DNA of 37,617 nucleotides, taken from Clostridia bacterium. GTDB lineage: Bacteria; Bacillota; Clostridia; TANB77; CAG-508. The stretch's first letter is position 1. Each line of letters starts with the position of its first letter. The translations under genes and the position numbers were made by a program. This document shows positions 21,228 to 29,504 of the stretch, one piece after another. The notes under the pieces are model-generated. The model ran no database searches and was not told where the DNA came from. It saw nothing but the letters and a program-made list of their open reading frames with translations. The DNA is taken from assembly GCA_900770415.1 (NCBI GenBank), contig CAAGKN010000025.1:1-37617 (forward strand), read 5' to 3'.

Positions 21228-21683
21228 TTATTCTTTTTCTTCATTTTCAACATGCTTTTTCAACCACCTGTAAGCACGTTCAGAAGCTCGGAAATATGGG
21301 AAATCATCATCTTTTAATTCTGCAATTGCATATTTAATAATTGTTGAGCTGTCAGAGGTAATATGTCCAATATCACCATATTTAACATTAGCCCACACAT
21401 AAAGGTCATAGTCGTAAAATTCTTCATCTTCTATATTGATGTAATTTTTCGCTATGCTGTGAACCTGTTCTTGTGTCCAATGTTTACCGATTGTTTCACC
21501 TCGATTATTTTTGATATAATCCATTGCTAACTCTGCAACATCTTTTGAGCCGATATGGCATTCATATTCTTGACCATCCATAAGCACAAGCATAAGTTTT
21601 GGCATAGATTCAGCAAACATATCCACCATTTTTTTATCAAAGTCTGGATGTTCTGCTCTTATTTTCTGTATTCGTTCTTTCAT
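21228..21683 (-). CDS. Unknown late-unit protein
   Basis: 151 aa, acidic, with HWTQEQVHSIAKNY and DEEFYDYDLYVWANVKYGDI. The hWT-x-EQ plus D-x-(F/Y)Y pattern recurs in phage proteins of unknown role encoded near tail or lysis genes. AGGTGAAAT precedes the ATG. Confidence 0.6.
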   Translation of the reverse strand: MKERIQKIRAEHPDFDKKMVDMFAESMPKLMLVLMDGQEYECHIGSKDVAELAMDYIKNNRGETIGKHWTQEQVHSIAKNYINIEDEEFYDYDLYVWANVKYGDIGHITSDSSTIIKYAIAELKDDDFPYFRASERAYRWLKKHVENEEKE

Positions 21684-21693
21684 ATTTCACCTC

Positions 21694-22050
21694 TTAAAAA
21701 TTTTGTATAAAATCTCCGATAGTTTCGAGATTTACAAAATTATCAATTACTTTTAAAATTTCTATTGGTTTCATATCAGGGATATTAAGACCTTTTAAAC
21801 TTGGATACTTAATTAGTAATGCTTTTGTAAGCTTTTCACCATCAAAATATCCGTTTTCTTTCATGAAATCTTGTGAAAATTCTTCAAAAATCATAATTGC
21901 ATTATTGACGTATTTATCAAAATCAATATTTTTAGCTACTAATAACAAGCGGATTTTATTACTTAATACAGGGTTATTAACATCTTTAAACAATGCCTTT
22001 ATAATATATTCTTCTGCTTTATCAAGTTCTCTTTGTACTAGACTTCTCAT
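21694..22050 (-). CDS. Unknown helical protein
   Basis: 118 aa, helical, beginning MRSLVQRELDKAEEYIIKAL. Its start overlaps the end of the upstream coiled-coil gene by 29 bp. No recognised family. Confidence 0.5.
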   Translation of the reverse strand: MRSLVQRELDKAEEYIIKALFKDVNNPVLSNKIRLLLVAKNIDFDKYVNNAIMIFEEFSQDFMKENGYFDGEKLTKALLIKYPSLKGLNIPDMKPIEILKVIDNFVNLETIGDFIQNF

Positions 22051-22438
22051 TTATTTTTTTCTCCAGTTCTGCAAGCTTTTGTTTTAATTTTTTATTTTCT
22101 TCAATGGTGTTTTCAACCTGTTTTGAATAATCTTTAATAACGTCTTGAATTGTATCTACATAATCATCACAAAGATTTTTAAATGCTTCTATTTCCACAA
22201 AATCATTTTTATATTTTTCAAACAAAAACAGATTAAAAGCTTCCATCATCTTATTTTTTTTATCAATAACTGTTTCGCTGTTATTGATATAATTAAGTTG
22301 GTCGGCACTTAATTTTGAACACACATCAGATAATTTCTGCCAATAATCTGTTTTATTTGTTGAAGATTGCTCTTCAAGGTTTTTCAATTTATGTTCTAAA
22401 AGTTCGATATTACCGACCTTATCTGTGCTTTTAAACAT
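22022..22438 (-). CDS. Coiled-coil protein
   Basis: 138 aa with coiled coils at 8-25 (NIELLEHKLKNLEEQSST) and 105-132 (VENTIEENKKLKQKLAELEK). Probably structural or a chaperone of the fibre region. No family recognised. Confidence 0.5.
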   Translation of the reverse strand: MFKSTDKVGNIELLEHKLKNLEEQSSTNKTDYWQKLSDVCSKLSADQLNYINNSETVIDKKNKMMEAFNLFLFEKYKNDFVEIEAFKNLCDDYVDTIQDVIKDYSKQVENTIEENKKLKQKLAELEKKINEKSSTKRT

Positions 22439-22444
22439 CTAATA

Positions 22445-23023
22445 TTAACCTCCTGTTGTTGTAGTTGTTGGAGCTGTCCATGAATTGTATCTTTGCATTG
22501 CTTCCGGACAAATATTATCTAGTGGCATAACCAATTTACCCGGAACAAATGTTGCATCTACATAAGCTTTCAAGTTCTTTGTTTTGCAATTAATATCTTG
22601 TTCTAGTTCTTTTTTAACTGTATCCACTTTATAATTCATAAAGTTAAAGTTATCCCCTGTTCTTTGTTCATTAACTGCAGCTTTTTTGTCTAAATCAGAA
22701 ATTTTACCTGCAAGGTCTTTATAGTTGTTGTTCACTTCCTCTACAATTTCTTTAGCTCTTTCAACACTTGCCTTGTACGTTTCAATTCCGATACTATCGG
22801 CATATCTTTCCGCTTTTTCTTTGCTCAACTCTGCTTGTAATGCTGAAATTTGTCTAGTGTCCTGACATTCGTTTGAACCGTTGGATTGTCTGCCGTTGTT
22901 TAACATTCCTAAACCTCCATTAAGTAAACCCAATGCGGTACCTGCAATGCCTAAGCCTAACCCTGTACCTCCGACACCTGCAGATGCAACGTTTCTTGTA
23001 CCTTCATCTGTTTTAATTTGCAT
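22445..23023 (-). CDS. Virion-associated protein with glycine-rich hydrophobic start
   Basis: 192 aa from the ATG at 23023 (CGGAG upstream). Residues 10-45 are Gly-rich and hydrophobic (VGGTGLGLGIAGTALGLLNG), then a coiled coil (60-150), then VPGKLVMPLDNICP and a Thr/Gly tail. The VPGKLVMPL...ICP ending recurs in gut-phage proteins of unknown function. A membrane-active virion or lysis accessory role is possible. Confidence 0.55.
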   Translation of the reverse strand: MQIKTDEGTRNVASAGVGGTGLGLGIAGTALGLLNGGLGMLNNGRQSNGSNECQDTRQISALQAELSKEKAERYADSIGIETYKASVERAKEIVEEVNNNYKDLAGKISDLDKKAAVNEQRTGDNFNFMNYKVDTVKKELEQDINCKTKNLKAYVDATFVPGKLVMPLDNICPEAMQRYNSWTAPTTTTTGG

Positions 23024-23118
23024 TTTATCTCCGTTTCTCCGACCAAAAAAATACCCTCCATATCTTCTAATATAAAGGGTTTTCACACTAAGAAAGGATT
23101 GATTTTTTGTTTATTTGG

Positions 23119-23361
23119 CTAATCTTTTAAGCACAAAAGATTAACCAAAGTATTACCTACCTTCGTTAAGGCAATATTTCGGTAATTGTTGTATGTGGAT
23201 ACTGATATATTCAGCTTTTCACAAGTCCATAGTCTTAATTGCTTTTGACAAAAGGAATATATCATTATTTTATGTTCTATTTCTGTAAGGTTTGATTTTT
23301 CAAATATACCTCTTAATGTACTCGGTTTTAACAGTTTTAATATTTTCTTTAAATTTTCCAC
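23119..23361 (-). CDS. Small HTH protein (sigma region 4-like)
   Basis: 80 aa from GTG 23361 (AAAGGAGA upstream). LTEIEHKIMIYSFCQKQLRL followed by LNISVSTYNNYRNIALTKVG has the spacing of a sigma-70 region 4 or LuxR-type HTH. It sits inside late unit 2 and could regulate late transcription. Family not certain. Confidence 0.5.
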   Translation of the reverse strand: MENLKKILKLLKPSTLRGIFEKSNLTEIEHKIMIYSFCQKQLRLWTCEKLNISVSTYNNYRNIALTKVGNTLVNLLCLKD

Positions 23362-23419
23362 TAGCTGATTCTCCTTTATTGAACCAGCTATTCTTAATTT
23401 TCTTTATTATATTAAATTC

Positions 23420-23881
23420 TTATTCTGCTTTATTCCAACCGCAAAATTTTTGGAAGTTATCAACGGAATGAAACATTAACCACCTATTAAATGCAGGAAC
23501 TCCAGAAACATATAACAATCTTTCAAATACTCTATCGGCAAAATATCTATCATTATTTACGTACTTATGATTTTCGCAAAGGACATCATGTATCAATGAC
23601 GGAATCAAAAATCTAGGGTCTGTTTTTGAACCTATCAATCTCCAAAACATTCTTGGAATACTTGCCCCGTCCCACGTATAATTTTCAGGTATAGAAAAAT
23701 TGTAAGAATGATTGTAATAATCTTTCAATACAACTTCTAATTTTTTCAAATTAATAAATGGTTTTTCTTCAATTTCTTTTTTCTCTTCTTTGCTCATCCA
23801 TGGTGTAGAATATCGCATATCAACGTGTGGAGTTATATTGAAATAAATTTCAACATCTCCATCTTTATACCATTCAATCAT
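23420..23881 (-). CDS. DUF1353 protein
   Basis: 153 aa. The DUF1353 core is visible: FSIPENYTWDGASIPRMFWR (about 57-76), then IHDVLCENHKYVNNDRYFAD with conserved His-Asp. DUF1353 proteins are widespread in tailed phages near tail genes and resemble peptidoglycan-active folds, but their activity is unproved. GGAG precedes the start. Confidence 0.75.
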   Translation of the reverse strand: MIEWYKDGDVEIYFNITPHVDMRYSTPWMSKEEKKEIEEKPFINLKKLEVVLKDYYNHSYNFSIPENYTWDGASIPRMFWRLIGSKTDPRFLIPSLIHDVLCENHKYVNNDRYFADRVFERLLYVSGVPAFNRWLMFHSVDNFQKFCGWNKAE

Positions 23882-23921
23882 TTTTCAAAATCTCCAATTT
23901 ATATAAAAAACTATCCCTTGC

Positions 23922-24185
23922 CTATTTTCTATTTTGTAGGCTAGTATCAGAATCTTTAACCTTTCCGTTAATTTGGATAAGAAGAAACCCACCAGCCTTT
24001 TTTACCTTGATTACTTGAGTTTGTTTTTCATTAGTTGGTTGCTTTTGTAAAATTGCAACTGCTCCAGATTTTTCAATCTCGATTACTTGCGTAGGAGCTT
24101 CATTAAGCCCTGTTAAATCTTCGGCATAAGCATTCATACCAACTAAAACGTTCAATAATAAGCCTGCTAATAATACTTTTTTCAT
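23922..24185 (-). CDS. Secreted small protein with internal repeat
   Basis: 87 aa with a Sec signal peptide (MKKVLLAGLLLNVLVGMNAYA, cut about residue 21). The mature part repeats a motif: APTQVIEIEKSGAVAILQ and KQTQVIKVKKAGGFLLIQ. It would act in the periplasm. Unknown function; an envelope-directed or lysogenic role is possible. AAAGGATAG precedes the ATG. Confidence 0.6.
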   Translation of the reverse strand: MKKVLLAGLLLNVLVGMNAYAEDLTGLNEAPTQVIEIEKSGAVAILQKQPTNEKQTQVIKVKKAGGFLLIQINGKVKDSDTSLQNRK

Positions 24186-24207
24186 ATTTCTATCCTTTCA
24201 CTTTTTC

Positions 24208-24236
24208 CTGCAAACAGGGGGTACAGTTTGTACCCC
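24208..24236 (-). promoter_or_regulatory. Double hairpin upstream of the secreted protein gene
   Basis: GGGGTAC (24218-24224), AGTTT loop, GTACCCC (24230-24236) is a perfect stem; CCTG-CAAA-CAGG overlaps next to it (24208-24219). No U-run on the minus strand. It may pause or shape the mRNA between two late genes. Confidence 0.45.
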
Positions 24237-24254
24237 AATTTGAACCCTGCCATT

Positions 24255-24494
24255 TTAGACAAGGCGGTTGTAACTTTTATATTCTTTGTAAACCTTGCCG
24301 TTACTGTAGTATCTTAAAATTGATTTAATCCAATTACCGAGTTTATCTCGTAAACTCAACAGTTTTGTAAATTTCTCGCCACAAAGATATTGAGTTTGAA
24401 TAAACACTTTGTCACCGTTGTTCAATTGAATATTATCAATTTTTCTAAATGAATGAGTTGTATCTTTAATTAGTTTCTGATTGTAATTCATCAT
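24255..24494 (-). CDS. Small unknown basic protein
   Basis: 79 aa from ATG 24494; a longer form from 24542 overlaps the upstream gene by 77 bp. Basic, with HSFRKIDNIQLNNGDKVFIQ and a final KSILRYYSNGKVYKEYKSYN. No family recognised; its position points to the tail-fibre cluster. Confidence 0.45.
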   Translation of the reverse strand: MMNYNQKLIKDTTHSFRKIDNIQLNNGDKVFIQTQYLCGEKFTKLLSLRDKLGNWIKSILRYYSNGKVYKEYKSYNRLV

Positions 24495-25158
24495 GAACGG
24501 TATTGGCATTGTCGGTTGTTGTATCGGTATTATCATCTTCAATTTTCTCCAATGTGATTTCCAACGTTTTATCTTCTGTAAGAGTCAGAACCTCTTCTAC
24601 AGATTTGTACCCCTCACAATCAATTTTATAAGTTGCTTGTGAGTTGTAAGGCATTGTAACTTCTTTTTGAACGGTGTTGTTGATTGTAACGGTAGATTCT
24701 TCCGGAACAACATTGATTGTTAACTTACATGTTGTTAAGTAGTGATAATCTTTGGTATCAAAGAATTTGTCAAGCATAGTGCCTGTAATACTAAGCACTT
24801 GCCCTAACATATCAAAGATTGGATAACCTCTGTAGAATTCCAAAGCTTCATCAAAACGGTTTAAGTATAAAGCTTTCGTAATATCATCAAGACTTGCTTG
24901 TTCAATCATTGCTCGGATTTGTGCTTTGCTTAATCTCTTTGCAAGAATAAGTGCCTCAAACACATCTCCACGTGTCATAGATAGATTGTCAAGTCTTTCG
25001 CGTTCCGCTTTTGCTTTTTCTTCGTCTGTATAACCTAGTGCAACTAGCTTGTCTTCTTGTTCTTCAATTGTATAGCCTAACTTATGATTTTGTTCAACGA
25101 TAAACTTAATACGTTCATCTTCTGTGTAGGGTTGTTTTAATTCTGCTTTTATTTCCAT
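24466..25158 (-). CDS. Fibre-cluster protein with PEGA-like domain
   Basis: 230 aa. The helical N-terminal half (1-140) contains SMTRGDVFEALILAKRLSKA. Residues 140-205 form a beta-sandwich-like segment (LTINVVPEESTVTINNTVQK ... YKIDCEGYKSVEEVLTL) typical of PEGA domains, which often bind the cell surface. Directly downstream of the main fibre gene, it could be a fibre chaperone, cap or surface-binding protein. Confidence 0.55.
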   Translation of the reverse strand: MEIKAELKQPYTEDERIKFIVEQNHKLGYTIEEQEDKLVALGYTDEEKAKAERERLDNLSMTRGDVFEALILAKRLSKAQIRAMIEQASLDDITKALYLNRFDEALEFYRGYPIFDMLGQVLSITGTMLDKFFDTKDYHYLTTCKLTINVVPEESTVTINNTVQKEVTMPYNSQATYKIDCEGYKSVEEVLTLTEDKTLEITLEKIEDDNTDTTTDNANTVHDELQSETN

Positions 25159-25175
25159 AATTTTTTATTATCTCC

Positions 25176-27377
25176 TTATTTCACATATCCACACGTCCGC
25201 CAATAAAAATGAAAGTCGGTTCCTAAAGCATTATTGAAAATTCCGGTTACAACCATATTTTTAGTAGTAATTGATGCTACTTTAGCTATTCGCGAATTCG
25301 CATTAGACATGCCAATATTGGAATCTCCCAATGTAACTACATAGTTAGTATCTTTATACGGTTTTAAAAAAGTTATCGTTCTTAAAGTATTACTATCTAC
25401 ATTAGAATATCCCCGTTGCTCACAAAAACCGTCAGAATATAAACGATAACCACTTGTACCATCAGTGTAACTTTCAATCAAATATCCACGTGATTGTGCG
25501 TTTATATCTGTAATTTGCTCTTGCATTCTTGCAATGTTTATTAAATCTACATTTTGGAGTGTATCACCTATGTAGTAATATAAGTATATACCCGTATCAT
25601 CTGTTTCAATACCTGATTTTGAGCCATCAGTTGTAACACCTAAAGCAGTGTTACCAACACCGGGGTGTTCCAAATCAACCGAAGAACCGACTGAAGCACC
25701 ATAAGAACCAGAAGAAGCATTCAAAACATATAAATTATTATCATTAAAATAATACATACCATAATTAGCAGAACCAGTAGATAAGCCTAATGCTACACCA
25801 TTACCAACAACCGCTTTACCACTTGCAAGTCTTGATTTTATAGGCAATCTAAATTCTGTATTAGTGGTATCAATGACAAAATCATAATCGGTAATTGAGC
25901 TATCTCCTTTAGCCTTAACAGATATTCCAACAATTGTTTCAGTACCATTGTAAATTTTGAGTATCAATTCATAAGCTTTATTGTAGATTGTGCCACTATT
26001 ATATTGACCTTGTGACCTTAACCAAGATAAGTTATTTAATATATGGTCAGTATATTTACCCTCCAACAAAGAATTAGTGTTGTTTACCTGATAATTGTTA
26101 ATAGGTCTTTTAGCTTCTTCAACTCCTGTATTAACACAGATTACATAAGGGTATTGCACCGCTTCTTGTTGTACTGGTGCATTTTCTTGGTAAGTTGCAT
26201 TATCTGGGGCAGATGTTGAACCAGTCCAGTTGCGACTTGCTCTAAATTCCCAATTACTCCAGTCTCCTTTTCCACCACCTGAACCAGATTTATTGCCCGT
26301 CCAAGAACGATAGAATGCTCCATTTTCATAAAAATCATATTGATGGACAGGACCAAAAGCACCAGAAATTTCCATTGTCCCTCTAGTGTGTTTGTGTGCA
26401 GGCAAACTTTCATCTTTAATCAACCCACACTTAGACAAGTCAGTTAGACCGTTGATGTTTACAATCGCAGGTAAACGGATTATACCGGCTTCATCATCTA
26501 TAACAAATTTACCACATTGACCTAGTTTACTAGCTGTTTTTATAGCTTGCCATTCTTCTTCGGTACAAACAAGGCTAGTATTTAATGTTGCTTTTTTATT
26601 TTCGCTATCCCAACCAACACGTTTTTTAAGTTTTTTTGTTGCTTCCAGGAATTGATTTTGCACAATAATTTGACCATTTGCAATTCTACCTTTGTTTTCG
26701 GATTCATCACAGAATGGGTCAATATAAATTTCTAGTAGCTCTCTCCCTCCACCAGAAATAAATTCTTTAGTTTCTCCATCTGCATTGATATAATAAAGTT
26801 TATCATCTTGCATGTAAAACCCAGTTTTTTTAACTGCATTAATAGACGTTGTTTCTTGTTTTTTAATATCAGATATTGAAGTATCAAACTGTTTTTGCAA
26901 ACTATCAGATTTTGCTTGTGCATTGGTATTGAAATTATTAAGTCCTGTCGTTATGGTTTGTTCAGCTTCTGATTTCGCACTTTCGATTTCAGATAAACTG
27001 TTTATTTTTGTTTCGGTAACTTTTGCGACACCGTTATCACGAGCATTAACAATATCAGTTAAAGCACCCGTCAAATCTCCGGAAATATTTTCTCTCGCTT
27101 CGGTTATTTCGTTTGTGATTTGTTCGTGTTCGGATATTACGGAATTTAAGTTATTTTCTGTCGTTTCTGCGTTCGCTTTTGCTTGCGTTGCGTAGTATTT
27201 TGAAGAATAATCTTCTTTTGATACCATACCGTTCATTTTTATTGCCCATGCTTTGGACAATTCGCTATAATAAGACGAATAATCACCATTAGGTTTAATT
27301 GTCGGATTGTTCCCTGTACTTCCACCCACTGATACTCTAACTACTTTGTTATTATTTTTATTAGAAATTTCAACCAT
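25176..27377 (-). CDS. Tail fibre
   Basis: 733 aa. The N-terminal attachment region resembles T7 gp17-type fibres (SKAWAIKMNGMVSKEDYSSK, about 38-57). A coiled-coil shaft follows (60-190). Residues 230-330 resemble a tail-collar segment ending FVIDDEAGIIRLPAI and LPAHKHTRGTMEISGAFGP. The C-terminal 100 residues (GYRLYSDGFCEQRGY ... FHFYWRTCGYVK) match gp53-like fibre tips. It should be the main receptor-binding protein. GAGGGAA precedes the ATG. Confidence 0.85.
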   Translation of the reverse strand: MVEISNKNNNKVVRVSVGGSTGNNPTIKPNGDYSSYYSELSKAWAIKMNGMVSKEDYSSKYYATQAKANAETTENNLNSVISEHEQITNEITEARENISGDLTGALTDIVNARDNGVAKVTETKINSLSEIESAKSEAEQTITTGLNNFNTNAQAKSDSLQKQFDTSISDIKKQETTSINAVKKTGFYMQDDKLYYINADGETKEFISGGGRELLEIYIDPFCDESENKGRIANGQIIVQNQFLEATKKLKKRVGWDSENKKATLNTSLVCTEEEWQAIKTASKLGQCGKFVIDDEAGIIRLPAIVNINGLTDLSKCGLIKDESLPAHKHTRGTMEISGAFGPVHQYDFYENGAFYRSWTGNKSGSGGGKGDWSNWEFRASRNWTGSTSAPDNATYQENAPVQQEAVQYPYVICVNTGVEEAKRPINNYQVNNTNSLLEGKYTDHILNNLSWLRSQGQYNSGTIYNKAYELILKIYNGTETIVGISVKAKGDSSITDYDFVIDTTNTEFRLPIKSRLASGKAVVGNGVALGLSTGSANYGMYYFNDNNLYVLNASSGSYGASVGSSVDLEHPGVGNTALGVTTDGSKSGIETDDTGIYLYYYIGDTLQNVDLINIARMQEQITDINAQSRGYLIESYTDGTSGYRLYSDGFCEQRGYSNVDSNTLRTITFLKPYKDTNYVVTLGDSNIGMSNANSRIAKVASITTKNMVVTGIFNNALGTDFHFYWRTCGYVK

Positions 27378-27379
27378 AA

Positions 27380-27754
27380 TTAAATTCCCTCAACAATTTT
27401 CGGATAAACTGTCAAAATGTTATCATCTGTAGGAGTTTTAGAGCCTAAAACGAGTGTTTCTTCTGTATTTTTGCTCTTGCTACATAATTTAAATGCAAAA
27501 ATATAACTTGCATTATCTTCTCCGTTTTTAACCGTATAAATATTTGTATAGTTGCCATCAAAAGAAAAAACAACAGAATCATTACCGTTACAAGAAACAG
27601 AAATTGGCTCTCCAATATTTTTGCGGTTTTCATCTTGTGCTTGATAGTAAACGACATAATCATCTACATCAGTTGGTAAACCACTGATTAAATAAACTCC
27701 GCTATCGCCTTGTCTTAATGTTATATCTCCGTTTTCTTCGTTTACTTCAAACAT
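27380..27754 (-). CDS. BppU-like / fibre-attachment protein
   Basis: 124 aa, all beta: ENGDITLRQGDSGVYLISGL at the front and VYPKIVEGI at the end. QGDSG...Y plus V-x-P-x-I-x-x-G is the layout of baseplate upper protein N-terminal domains, which link fibres to the tail. It lies 3 bp upstream of the fibre gene, fitting an adaptor between virion and fibre. Confidence 0.6.
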   Translation of the reverse strand: MFEVNEENGDITLRQGDSGVYLISGLPTDVDDYVVYYQAQDENRKNIGEPISVSCNGNDSVVFSFDGNYTNIYTVKNGEDNASYIFAFKLCSKSKNTEETLVLGSKTPTDDNILTVYPKIVEGI

Positions 27755-27756
27755 TT

Positions 27757-28146
27757 TTATTCCCCATATTTTTTAAATAGTTCGTCTAATTGTTCAGAAG
27801 TGACCCCAAAATTACCACATAATTGGTCTAATAATGGATTACCCCTGTAAACATGATTACAAAATCTTAATTGTTTATCGACTTCTGGATTGTTGTCACA
27901 AAGGATTTTAATTTCTTGGTATGTTATTCCAAATTGTTCTATTGCATTGATAAAATCAAGCGGTGTCATTCTCAATAAAGAGATGTTAATAGGCTCTGGA
28001 GTTGAATTTTCTACAATTTTGAATTGTCTTTTTTCTCCTTTTTTTTCAATTTCTTCAATGTGGCAATTTCCTTGTGAATTACACCAATCTGCACAATCTG
28101 TAGGGTATGTGCCGACAAATATTTGTCCAATATAATATTTAACCAT
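27757..28146 (-). CDS. Unknown fibre-cluster protein
   Basis: 129 aa from ATG 28146, which overlaps the upstream stop (TAATG); GGAGATGG inside the upstream gene provides the ribosome site, so I reject the earlier start. N-terminal beta/Cys part (YYIGQIFVGTYPTDCADWCN), then a helical domain (MTPLDFINAIEQFGITYQEI). Possibly a fibre assembly protein; the GTYPTDCADWCN layout recurs at the ends of phage tail genes. Confidence 0.55.
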   Translation of the reverse strand: MVKYYIGQIFVGTYPTDCADWCNSQGNCHIEEIEKKGEKRQFKIVENSTPEPINISLLRMTPLDFINAIEQFGITYQEIKILCDNNPEVDKQLRFCNHVYRGNPLLDQLCGNFGVTSEQLDELFKKYGE

Positions 28147-28655
28147 TATTTCCATCTCCCTATTGCAATAACCCAAATAACGTGTCCTCCGTTTTCTTCG
28201 AATGCTGAGCGAATACTGATAAAACTAGATTGCATATTAGTAATAGCCCACGTAGAACCTTTGTCACCTCTCCATTGAGAATAATTAGCAGAACCACCGA
28301 CACAATAACCGCCAACGAATGGTGTGCTCCAACTAATATTATTGCTTGAATTATTACCCATTCCTCCAACACTTCCCCAGTTGATAAGAATACCGTTGTC
28401 AAATTTTATGGAGTTCCCATTAACTACGGTTGCATTTTTTAAATTTTCTTTTAATGTATCAATACTTCCGGTTAAATTAGTGTTATTTGTTTCGATTTGT
28501 GACTGTAAAGATGTTTTGATACCATTTAAAACTTCTGTCAAATTTTTATTATTTGTATCGATTTTGTTATCTAAATAATTATTGTTGGAATTGGTTACAG
28601 AAGCTTTAATTTTTTCACCCTCTTTAACCTCTTGTAAATAATTTACATCTGCCAT
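28146..28655 (-). CDS. Second tail fibre / fibre-tip protein
   Basis: 169 aa. N-terminal coiled coil with Asn/Thr repeats (35-75), then a gp53-like C-terminal tip: IKFDNGILINWGSVG, ISWSTPFVGGYCVG and the terminal VIWVIAIGRWK. It is a short fibre whose tip is related to that of the 733-aa fibre. It is the first gene of late unit 2; AGAGGTG precedes the ATG. Confidence 0.75.
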   Translation of the reverse strand: MADVNYLQEVKEGEKIKASVTNSNNNYLDNKIDTNNKNLTEVLNGIKTSLQSQIETNNTNLTGSIDTLKENLKNATVVNGNSIKFDNGILINWGSVGGMGNNSSNNISWSTPFVGGYCVGGSANYSQWRGDKGSTWAITNMQSSFISIRSAFEENGGHVIWVIAIGRWK

Positions 28656-28673
28656 AATTCACCTCTTAAAAAG

Positions 28674-28697
28674 ATTATGGCAGTTTACAAAACCGGC
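28674..28697 (-). promoter_or_regulatory. Conserved late-operon motif, copy B
   Basis: Read on the minus strand it contains GTTTTGTAAACTGCCATAAT and matches copy A (1343-1366) at 21 of 24 positions. It lies 19 bp upstream of the fibre-tip start. Late unit 2 would begin here. The same segment on the plus strand could carry TTTACA (28684-28689) as the -35 of the opposite exported-protein genes. Confidence 0.6.
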
Positions 28698-28739
28698 TTT
28701 ATGTGATAGCATGCATTTAATATAAGAAAGGTTTGAATT

Positions 28740-29054
28740 ATGAATAAGTTTTTAGTGTTAGCTTTAGGGTTTTTTATTTTCTTTATGAGTTCAAATATTG
28801 CAAAAGCTTCAAAAGATTCTGAAATTCGCTCATATCGTGCAATGCAACAAACCCAATCAAAAGTAATCAACAAGGGTTTAAAAGCACAGAAAAAAGAATT
28901 AACAGATACATTATTAGATACGACATTGACAGAAGAAGAACGCACTGCAAAAGCAGAAGAAATCCGTCAAAATATGGCAAACTTGTATTCCCAAAAAGAA
29001 CAAAACAAAAAATATTACAAAAGAATGAAAAAGAATATAAAAAGGGGAAAATAA
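28740..29054 (+). CDS. Exported helical protein (moron-like)
   Basis: 104 aa on the plus strand between the minus-strand late units. Signal peptide about 1-23 (FLVLALGFFIFFMSSNIAKA). The mature part is a Lys/Glu-rich helix (MQQTQSKVINKGLKAQKKEL ... RMKKNIKRGK). AAAGG precedes the ATG. Its opposite orientation and signal peptide suggest a lysogenically expressed envelope protein. The next gene starts right after its stop. Confidence 0.65.
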   Translation: MNKFLVLALGFFIFFMSSNIAKASKDSEIRSYRAMQQTQSKVINKGLKAQKKELTDTLLDTTLTEEERTAKAEEIRQNMANLYSQKEQNKKYYKRMKKNIKRGK

Positions 29055-29504
29055 ATGCTTTTTAATATGAAAAAATCTTTTATATTATTTTTAACGTTAT
29101 TTATGTCTTTTTGTCCTGCATTTGCGGTAAATAAAGATTATATTGAAATTTTCGAAAAACAATATTTAAATACTAAAAGAATAGATTTATACAAATCTCT
29201 TGATATTGTTTCATTTTGGGTTAAATCTTTAAATAAAGAACCTAAAAATAAAGAATATTGGGTGCCAACTGATTCTGGAACCCTTGTTCAATGGTGGTAC
29301 ACTATGATTAATATTCAAATTGATTGTAAGAACAATAAATCTAGAACTAGAACTTTTGTTTTTTATGACCTAAAAGGACAGCCAATAGACCAGTCTGATG
29401 ATGTTACAGAATGGACTAATATTGTTCCAGATACTTATGCAGATGGATATTATCGTTTATTTTGTTTAATTCCTTATGATGAAAACCCTATCCTTATTCA
29501 TTAA
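29055..29504 (+). CDS. Exported surface-adhesin-E-like protein (moron-like)
   Basis: 149 aa with a signal peptide (to about residue 24, MSFCPAFA). The mature domain has the pattern SFWVKSLNKE, MINIQIDCKNNKSRTRTFVF and YYRLFC: a W-x-K start, an I-x-x-D-C core and a final C. This recalls host surface-adhesin E-like periplasmic proteins. AGGGGA precedes the ATG. The stop overlaps by 11 bp the end of the opposing ejection-protein gene. Probably host-derived cargo affecting the cell surface. Confidence 0.6.
   Translation: MLFNMKKSFILFLTLFMSFCPAFAVNKDYIEIFEKQYLNTKRIDLYKSLDIVSFWVKSLNKEPKNKEYWVPTDSGTLVQWWYTMINIQIDCKNNKSRTRTFVFYDLKGQPIDQSDDVTEWTNIVPDTYADGYYRLFCLIPYDENPILIH

Noticed and set aside
25176..27377. 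Diversity-generating retroelement acting on the fibre gene
   Set aside because: No reverse transcriptase and no second template-like copy of a fibre segment were seen.
28685..28945. Minus-strand 86-aa frame opposite the exported-protein gene
   Set aside because: It is a shadow of a plus-strand gene that has a signal peptide and ribosome site, and it crosses the conserved motif.
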